This document shows, piece by piece, positions 55,546 to 64,000 of a stretch of 64,000 nt of DNA. Source of the stretch: Channa striata (taxonomy: Eukaryota > Chordata > Actinopteri > Anabantiformes > Channidae); contig CM065182.1 of assembly GCA_033026295.1 (NCBI GenBank), forward strand, positions 434,001 to 498,000. The letters run 5' to 3'. Below the pieces are notes generated by a model. The model was not told the origin of the DNA and did not search any database. It saw only the letters and a program-made list of their open reading frames with translations. Position 1 is the stretch's first letter; every line of letters starts with the position of its first letter. Made by a program: the position numbers and the translations under genes.

Positions 55546-58500
55546 CTGTCAGCACAGAGAGAGGCGGTTAGGGACCAGCACGTGTGGTGCAGAACATCAA
55601 AATCTCTGAAGTTAAATGTCAATCATCAGCTTTCTAACTACGGAGACATTTTCAGTTTTCAAAGGCTGTGATAAAGAGGCAACATGTGAGAGACGTCTTA
55701 AATTACCTTTAAATTCTCCCTGAAAATATCTGGATCTATGATAAACGGAGCAGGTCTGTGGAAATATCCAGTTAACTCTCACACTCCCTGCTCAACATTT
55801 GCTGATTCAAACCGCAGAACCTTTTTTTAAACATCATTAAATGAATTAAATGACCATTAAATGAATAAGCAGAAAAACCCTCAGTATATGGAAACTGCAA
55901 AACTGCAGTTTTGAACTGAAGACGGCACGTGGCTTTGCACAAAAGACTTGAAAGGTTTTTTCATACAATTTGTGAGAACTGAGGTTTAAAATCCTGATTA
56001 CACAATGCAATGTGCTGTAATATTACGATTACATATGAATATATATGATTTTATATAAAGTTAAAGAATAAAAAGCAGCAGTCTGAAACTCACAGATCTT
56101 CCCCATCTGTTCAGTGAACTGCTAACTGCAAGCTAAAGCTAAAAATGACGCTAATGGAAAAAACAATCCTCTTAGAACGTTTGACTGCTGGTAAGAGCAG
56201 GGACACGAAGTCTGATCATTGTTCTTCTCGTCGGGTTTCTGGAAATTTCTTACCATTGTGGCAATTAGCAAGAAAAGTCCAAACTCCGCAGCTCTGCTGC
56301 CTCAAATCACAGCCTTTGACCATCTGTATTTACCGGACACATGCAACGTCATGCACAGAACTGCAAACAGAATGAGGGAAAACAAAGCAAATTTACCTGC
56401 GTCCTAATCTACCTATGCCACGTCTCAGATGTAGTGCGTCACACGTTCACTGTGTGTGTGAACAGTAAGTCTTTGTAAGGCGAACTGAATCAGAGCGAGC
56501 TGAGACGCTGGCTCCATGGTTGGCGGTGGGCCTGACATGGCTCTCGTTAAAAAGACAAAAATGAAATGGAGTGTCTGGGGCCTAATAAGTCGGGGACAAT
56601 CTTCCAGCAGGATTTCTCTCCACACTGTCATGTCATACTTCACATTAGAAGACGCTCTATAGTCAGACTGAAATCACTCTGCAGTTTTGTAATGTGTCCG
56701 TCTTCAATAAAACAGTCCCAAGTTCAGACTATGAAAGTTGTCTCCGTCTACACACCTCGTTAAAATAATAAAATAAAGGAGGTGGCCAAAAGCTTAGAAC
56801 CACCTCTTGTTCCTGTGCACAATCCCCACCACTCACTTCAAGATCGACAGTAGATGGAGAGGGGATTATCCCCTTTCTGACACTTTCAACTGTTTACATT
56901 TTTAAGATATTATAACATTATAAAAGTGGAATTCATGGCAAAGCTGCTGCTTTGGATTGACTGAGCTTGTACAGGTTAGTTACCCAGCTAAGGGTCCATT
57001 TAGTGTGTGTGTGGTTCAATCACTAAATAAGACGTGATGCTAATCACAGGAAACCATTTCCATTTTTTCATGTTTCAAAAAATCCGATTTGTCTTTTTCC
57101 ATTACTTTTGTCAGTTTCACGGTATTTCAGAGATAAATTCACCTTCTCCTTGTTCATTTCCTCCTCTGCTTTTCATTGGTTTACCAAATACTGTCCATCG
57201 GTCTGCCCACACTGATATATTGCAAATGCATTTGTGGTCATGACATTTTTTTTGTGAGGTACAATTGTAATTTTTTACTTCTAACTGTCACAGAAGTCCA
57301 AAATACATGTGCGTGTGAACTAGGCGTAACGGTGCAAACACAGCGATCAGTGTCTGTCCGTTCTTGTGGTTTCAGTCTGACTTTAAGAGCATGTTTTCTC
57401 CTCACACCAATGACAGACTGATGAACGTTTCCCCCATTCGTTAATCACGGCCCGTTACTCAGTGAGTTCAGATTAAACAGGAGGCACATGACAGATTGGA
57501 GACAAAAACATCAGAGTGTGTGTGTGTGTGTGTGGGGTCAGTGGCTTCCATCTTATCTGGTTAGCAGCCATAAACAGAGAGAGAGACGTAGAGAGACATA
57601 AGGTGACAGCAAGAGTCAGAAAGAAACAAGACATTACAGAAAATCTGACTTTTTACATCAGATGTGTCTATTAAAAAAAGAAAAAAACTGACTTTAAGCT
57701 GGAGTTTCTCCTCCATGTTAGACTTTGCACATTGAGTCAGAAAAGCTGCTTCTCTCAAAAAAAAAAAAACCCTGACTCGTGACTCGTTTCTTCTTCTCTC
57801 TATAGGATTTTGTCCACGTACCACAACAGACCACACATGCAAATGTGGCATAAAAAGGCCACCAGGATTTGCAATTAAGTAATGTAAAAAGTCACATTTT
57901 CCAGTGGAGCTGCTGGTCCATCTGTCTGCGGCTGCTTCCAGCGAACTGTGCTGACCACGGGATGTTCTGGAGAACAGAAGGAAGGCTGAGCAGACAAAAG
58001 CCTCGGAAAAATCTGATGGATTCCACTGATCTGAAGACACGAAAACCCCTTATCTTCAAAAAGTCTGCTTTGTCAGAACTGGCTAAAGCCCGGCTCATTT
58101 TCTCATCAATTTGCATAAATTTGTCTGAGTGTACAAAGTCTTCGAAGCAAGTTTTGTGGGAACAGACTTCATAAAATATGCTCAGTATATTAACGAGCTA
58201 TTAAAAACAAACTTCGGTCATAGGGGTTTTACATGCCGCAAGTATACACAATGTGGGAAATTTGTTGTCCTTCAGCTCTTCAGAACGGTCAGCCGCACAG
58301 AAATGTTAAAAACTGTAGATTTAAAGGGTGAAATGTCTGCTGGAAGGGGGGAAATTCTATGTTGTGTTTCAAAATGACAAGTTAATATAATAGTTTGATG
58401 TTTTGGGAAATATGATCACCACTGTCCTTCTGAGAGTTGGATTTAAAAAAATCTGTCATAGTTAAACTGAAGCTTCATCCAGCAGCTGGTTAGCTTAGCT

Positions 58501-59373
58501 TAAGGTCAACACACGTCAAACGAGTGTAGGTCGAGGATGAACGTCAGAGACAGTCGTTCGTCTTTAGTCTGAGACCCGTGACAGATGACGTCACAACTGC
58601 AGCAGACCTACAGCAACGACATCTTCACCTGAACGTACTGTAGTCTTAGGAATATCGCACCTTCATGTCCAACTGTTGGTTGACCTCTCCTTTGCATCCA
58701 TGATTTGACTGAGTGTTTCTGTCTTTTGTTATTTTATGGAGAAATTGTTAAGTTAAAGGTCAAAGTTCGCAGCTGCTGCCACATTTGTTTTGACAAAACA
58801 CACAAAGAAAAAAAAACAACAAAAACTAGAATTTTCCGCTCTCATGGGATTTGGGACTGGAGACTAGAAATCTGTGATGGCAGGTGGACACTGTCCGCAG
58901 CTTTAGCAGAAGGACAGAGACCAAGAGGAAAGTGGAAAAGCTGAAACCACTAGCCTCGCTCTCGAGTCATGTACCAACAGCCATTTAACAGAACTATTAA
59001 AGCTCATTTTTTACCATTTTATATATTGTTTCCAAAAAACATACATAGATTGAAAAAGATGATCTGATTAAACAAGATACAAGATGCTACTTAGTGATAT
59101 TTTAGCCAATGTCTCTTGGTTTTAGCCTTTTTCCTAAGCTAGCGTGAGTAATCACATGCTTAGATTAACGGTGCACTGTGAATATAAATTTCCCAAAATA
59201 TCAAACTATCAAATTACATCCTTTTCCAATTTGTGCCAAACTAAACAAAGTAAATATTAAACTGAAACTATTTAGAGTTTTGGCGTGAGGGTCTGATAGA
59301 GGAGGGAAAGGGGGTGGGGAGGGTAAAGCAACACATGACCGTGGGACCAGGTCGAGCAACCTCAAAAACTGAC
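55546..59373 (-). other. gria1 intron between flip and M4 exons
   Basis: About 3.8 kb of AT-rich intronic sequence. A short (TG)n tract lies near 57515-57533. No other gene is recognised; the frame at 57561-58040 lacks any domain signature. Confidence 0.6.
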
Positions 59374-59488
59374 CTTTCTGCCGGAGTCCTTGTGTCCACA
59401 CTCCCCCTTGTCATACCACCACTTGTTTTTCAACTTGTCTAAGACGGCTTGTTCATTGAGCTTCAGTACTGCTAGGTTTACTGGGATT
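59374..59488 (-). CDS. gria1: AMPA receptor subunit GluA1, flip alternative exon
   Basis: Exactly 115 bases, the canonical size of the flip/flop module. It encodes (R)IPVNLAVLKLNEQAVLDKL, then KNKWWYDKGECG and HKDSGRK, with donor GTCAGT. The KDSG ending and VLDKL mark it as flip. It carries Asn in LKLNEQ where vertebrate flip exons usually have Ser, and Ile at the position usually Thr. It completes an Arg codon begun in the preceding exon (outside the window). It is mutually exclusive with the flop exon at 60680-60794 by analogy with all AMPA genes. Confidence 0.93.
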
Positions 59489-60679
59489 CTTCAAAGAACC
59501 ACAGCAGGGAGGGAAGGGGATGGGGGGTGGGGAATAACATAAATAACATTATGCACTTCCATGTTATCTTATGTTATTGTTCAGCTGCACAGCTACAGGG
59601 CTGTGGCCACAGCAACCATTTTAACAGAAGTGGCATTAGCAGTAGAGGTGCTGCAGAACGCTACAGAGAACACCTCAACGACGACGACAACAGAAGGCAA
59701 AACCAACAAAAAGCAGACACAATCACACAGAAAACTGTTCTGGAAAATGTCAAAGTGATATGTGTTAATACTCCATCTAGCATAGTTTGGCCTGACTCCC
59801 TACGTGCGAGATGTGTATTACTATATCACTTTGGGTAACCGGCAAGAGCTGGAAAAAAACACTCTGGGCTCTAAAGGCACGAAGCGTATTCTGGGGGAGA
59901 GGTGGGTTGAAGGATTGCTACGGGTTAACTTTTAGGGAGGTGGAGTCCAGAAACCCTGTCCGGAAAGAGAAACTCACCACAGGGGGTATTTTACTAACCA
60001 GCTCCCATCTGTCGATCGCAACATCAACCAGTTTTCATTAAATCAGGTATTCATGGCTGTTACTGAACAATTCAGGGACACAGGCCAGACAGGGCTCTAG
60101 CAGATGGATTGACAAAGACGAAATGGACACATGGTGCCATCAGCCTACAGGAAACGGAAGCAACTGTAACTGTAGGCTGGCAAATCTGAAGAAAATGTTC
60201 CTACGTTCTTTTACAACAAGTAAAACCTAAACGGGTATAAGCCAGAAGACATTTTATGACCAACCGACACAGAAAACCTCCTCTCTATTCCAAAGGGGTT
60301 TCTTTCCAGCGTGTGCCATCACTATTTTCAAACTGCATTGTTGCTTTGAGACCCACTGATTATAGTAATTGTGCAGTATGGATATGTGCTCAATGATGAC
60401 AATAAACATTTATTCTGTTCTAATTGTGAAAACCTAAATTTAGGTAAAACTGGAAAACTACAACTCTACAGTTTGTAAGTGTGCTGTGCAAAATACCCCC
60501 TGAATCACAAGGTGGAAAGCTGGAGATTTGGTAGAAAGAAAAGTGATCAAATTGGACGGATCATCAGTCTACTTGTGCATCCAGAGTGGTTCAGAATTGA
60601 TTTTCAAGCCTTGGGTTGTTGCCGGTTACCCTGGTGTGCCATTGCCTGTCGTTACCCGTTGGGGTTACGGTGATCTGAC

Positions 60680-60794
60680 CTTGGAGTCCCCTCCCCCGAT
60701 GCCGCACTCGCCCTTGTCATACCACCATCTGTTTTTCAATTTGTCCAACAGGCCCTGCTCGTTCAGTTTTAACACTGCCAAGTTAACAGGGTTT
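60680..60794 (-). CDS. gria1: AMPA receptor subunit GluA1, flop alternative exon
   Basis: Exactly 115 bases. It encodes (R)NPVNLAVLKLNEQGLLDKL, then KNRWWYDKGECG and IGGGDSK, with donor GTCAGA and acceptor CCCGTAG. The GGGDSK ending is the flop signature. In transcript order flop precedes flip, then M4. Alternative use of flop and flip tunes desensitisation of the receptor. The upstream exon encoding the rest of the ligand-binding domain was not found before the right edge. Confidence 0.95.
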
Positions 60795-62512
60795 CTACGG
60801 GAACGATAATAACAATAGGGGATAAAAGGGAGCTAGGTGTTAATGAGCAAAGGACGGCCACAGTGAAGACAGCAACATCATTACATGTATCTGCCTATGA
60901 CAGGCAGGGTACTGTATTTGTAAAATGAACATTAAAAGGGCAGGCTCACTGCTCTTCAAACCAGACCTGTCAAATCTCTCTCATTTTAGGTTGTGCATTT
61001 AATATCCAAGGATTTAATTTGAAAGACTCACTGGGCATAAACGCCCACTAATGCCACCAACCAACCAGACTTTGAAGGAACATCAAATCACCTATTACAA
61101 AGTCTGCGAAGAATATGTCACTTGTCACTGTGACGCTACGGAGAAGCTCATGTACAGATGCTGTTGGCCACCACAGCTTTCTCCACCCCCCAGCTCGAAA
61201 TTATATGACACAATTTACTAATCGCTGCTGTGTTGCAACCAAACTAGTCTTCATCTGTGGGCTGTTCTCCGCCACCAGCATCCAGAACTCAGGGACTCTC
61301 ATTAAAGTGTTTAAGGAGGCATCACGGGGTGAAAGTATCTTTGGAGCATTACTGAGTGATCCTGCCAAACAGAGCGTCTGGTTTACCTGGCACAGTGGAC
61401 TCGCCATGGGATCATCACCTTTTTCATTGTTCAAATATTTACTGCCTGAATCTGAGGGGAATCAAAGGGGAGGGGTCAATGTCAATGACAGAGGTTGATC
61501 TCACTGGCAAAATCTGGTTGATGTTTGACTTTGTTTTCATTACACAGTAGCTCTTTGCCTTAAATACATATTTCATATTCTCAATTTCTGATCAGGGCGT
61601 CATCCATCACTGGTTAGACGAATTGCGTATGTAATTAAGGAATAGTAAAATTTGGAAAGACAAGCCGGTACCTTTTGAAACGCTGGACGGCCCCTTCGAA
61701 GTTTCTTAATGAAGAAAATCAAGATTTTATTATGGTCTGGGTTGAAAAACAGGACATTACTCCTGTTACTGACTAGTGCAGAAAACTTTGACTCACATTC
61801 ATTTCTATTCATTACCTGATAAGTAAAGGTGGAACAACATGTCACATTTTTGGATCTAAACAGCACTCAACATGTTGAAATAACCCATTTAAATTAGAAT
61901 TAATGATGGGTGGCAGGGGGCTACGGCTCGTAGATTTGTCTTAATTTACAGCCATCTTGTGTTTTCCCAAAATATCTCAACATCCAATGGTCTTCTGTTG
62001 TTCCCCTTCACGTACCAGTGGTGAATGTAGCCACGTAGTGGCAAAATGTTTAATGGTGATGGTCAAATGAACGTAATTCAATACAACGATCAGTGTGGAG
62101 TAAATGAACTAAGGTTCAGTTTGCACAGATAATGACAATTCTTAATGCAATGATAGCAACAGAAGAGTTTTGTTCATTATGTAGGCCACAAAAAAATTAT
62201 AAAACAAAACTATCCAATCCGAAAAAAAAAAAACCAACATTATTTGATGTAAATACATTTGCCTTTTTCCAATAAATTTCAGTCTGTACTACAAATTTTA
62301 AACAATCATCAATGTGATTCCAATATTCAGAAAATTTAGACGTGGTAAAAAGCAGATTCCTGTTAAAATATACTGTTGTCGACAGTTTTCTCACAGACTT
62401 CCAATGTCAAATTGTTAACAGAAGGTGATGAGGTTTTACAAAACAATACATTTATGATCTGTGATGTTCGGCTGCATAAACTCAAAACTTGGTCCAAACC
62501 TTCCAATTTGAT
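60795..62512 (-). other. gria1 intron (upstream of flop), left part
   Basis: No exon recognised. The 127-codon plus-strand frame at 61115-61498 has no recognisable domain. Confidence 0.55.
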
Positions 62513-62935
62513 AAACCTTATAGTTAGTTCTAGTCCTGCTGGGGGACCAACCCCTGATGGACTGAGACACTTTCCTCCTCTCAGCCACATTTATATGTCA
62601 CCACTGTAGGACATTAACTCTGTGTCTTCTTCTTCTCCCTCTCTGTCTCCCTCTGTCTGTCCCTGTCCTCAGGTGTCCCCGGCTTTGGAACTACTGGTCC
62701 TACCAACCTGCCCAATGTTTTCCACTCAGGCCAACGGGTCAAGGCAGATGGCCGCCCACCCTGAGCCTGGTTCTGCTGGAGGTTTCTTCCGTTAAAGGGA
62801 GTTTTCCTCTCAAGCTGCTCAAGGGGGATTTGTTGGGTTTTCTCTACATGACTTTTAATGTAAAGTGCCTTCAGGTGACTTTGTTATAAACTGGTGCTAA
62901 ATAAATAAAGTTAAATTGAATGGAAAAATAAATAA
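62513..62935 (+). mobile_element. LINE 3' UTR fragment
   Basis: Homologous to 9685-10112 in the same orientation, from 'aaccttatagttagttctag' through 'ggttctgctggaggtttc' to the terminal 'ataaataaagttaaattgaa'. It has a small internal insertion. It lies antisense to gria1 in its intron. No coding part remains. Confidence 0.85.
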
Positions 62936-64000
62936 AATGTACTTTGACGTGTCATTTGCTGTCAGTAAATAAAGGAGTTTGTTTTGTAGAACCTTCCGGG
63001 CCTGGAACTAGAGGCCAAAAACACCTCATTTTAACAATAACAAGCCGTTTTGCAACTTCTTAATTTGAATCAGTGGAAAATGAAATTGGTACTAAATTGA
63101 TTTTGGAACAATACTCTCCGCACAGTACAGCAGCACAGCTGTGAAGGATCCCAAAAACACGGATTCTGTGACAGCAACATGAGAAGAAAGCAGATGCTGC
63201 TTCATGAAATGAAGTCATTGACTTAATTTGTCAGGTGTTAGTACTGAGAGCCGGTCAACCCAGAGACAGAGGACATGCGCAGCATTCAAGTGGTTTAACG
63301 TGGCCATGTTGCTAGGCAACTCATCACAAAAATGGACACCTTCATGTTCTCTTTTCAAAGACGGTGAATGATTTTATGTTTCCTGCTTCTGCAGATTGAC
63401 AAACAACACAAAGGTGGCGGAGAAACAAGATGAATAAGATCCGGTGCTCAACCCTGACTATTTGAGAAAAGGTAATCAAGAATCCTTTTTGATGAATTTG
63501 CTTTGGGCAAAGCCAAAACCGTTTTACTTTCAGCTCGCTTAGCTTGGCCCTGAATGCTGGTTGTAGCACTGATTGATGCACTCGGGGCACATGCACACCT
63601 TTACCGGGGATTTCATAATTGTGTAACCTGGGAGAACAAGCCAATCATTGCAATCAGCACATACTAATCTCATCTTGAGAGTAATTTCCTTTCTCTGACT
63701 CTGGGTTCCCTGTAAAATGCTGATGTGAAGCAAAAAGAAGGAGAACAAACTGTTCTCTCCCAGAACATCTGATAAAAACACGAACAACGTCACCTGATGA
63801 AGAACGGACAATGCTGCTGTCAGGTAAAACTTTTTTTTTAATTTGGTGATTTCTATGTTTGAGCTGATTTGCTGCAGATGTTGTCAATATAATCAAGTCA
63901 ACACATAAACCAGTTAGTATTTAAGTATGTCACTCAAATGTACATAAATAATTGAAGTGCTCATCTTGAATGCTGTCAAACCAACAATTTACTCTTCTCG
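62936..64000 (-). other. gria1 intron, right part to window edge
   Basis: No exon recognised. A minus-strand frame near 63539-63666 is cysteine-rich but has no matching family or splice support. Confidence 0.5.

Noticed and set aside
61115..61498. 127-codon plus-strand ORF inside the gria1 intron
   Set aside because: No recognisable domain, no splice context and unremarkable composition. It could be a decayed transposon piece but cannot be supported.
63539..63811. Cys-rich minus-strand frame near the right edge
   Set aside because: The CxxC-like spacing is suggestive of zinc binding, but no family, start context or exon boundary supports it. It does not match any expected gria1 exon.

Overview
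The window is vertebrate nuclear DNA, almost certainly from a ray-finned (teleost) fish. Genes are split into exons with consensus GT/AG introns. Dinucleotide microsatellites are frequent, and there are degenerate fish-type LINE and Tc1-like relics. The preproinsulin is of teleost type. The compact introns and the insulin sequence suggest a percomorph-like fish, but that is inference. There are no prokaryotic operons, CRISPR arrays or phage genes.

Layout from left to right. 1-6.4 kb is repeat-bearing intergenic DNA with a LINE tail, a Tc1-like relic and a local 240-bp duplication. 6.45-7.77 kb holds a four-exon secreted C1q-domain protein with a threonine/lysine-rich minisatellite stalk (+). 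8-12.5 kb is intergenic and carries LINE relics. 13.3-15.7 kb is rnf26, a membrane RING E3 ligase whose whole CDS lies in one exon (+). 15.8-21 kb is intergenic. 21.07-22.54 kb is preproinsulin, ins (+). 23.68-32.70 kb is a ten-exon NIPA-like magnesium-transporter-family gene, best matched to nipal4 (+). 33-37.6 kb is intergenic. 37.89-43.05 kb is an 18-exon bifunctional epoxide hydrolase, ephx2 (+). 43.4-50.6 kb is intergenic and grades into the 3' side of gria1. 50.64-60.79 kb holds the four 3'-most coding exons recognised for the AMPA receptor subunit gene gria1 (-): flop, flip, the fourth membrane segment and the C-tail. The rest of gria1 lies beyond the right edge.

The genes are independent and do not form a pathway. 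Insulin is a hormone, rnf26 acts in ER-linked ubiquitination, nipal4 in membrane transport, ephx2 in epoxide-lipid hydrolysis and gria1 in glutamate signalling. NIPAL4 and GRIA1 share human 5q33, which supports the nipal4 call.

No clearly new multi-gene system was found. The observations most worth following are these. The ephx2 N-terminal phosphatase domain has lost key residues in all four HAD motifs, while the hydrolase catalytic residues are intact. The gria1 flip exon carries the flop-type Asn, and the C-tail appears to lack the Ser831 and Ser845 regulatory positions. A tandem array of tRNA-like units sits in ephx2 intron 12. TG-repeat tracts form or adjoin four splice acceptors. There are several near-perfect hairpins, one of them in the rnf26 3' UTR, and a predicted splice-spanning upstream ORF in rnf26.
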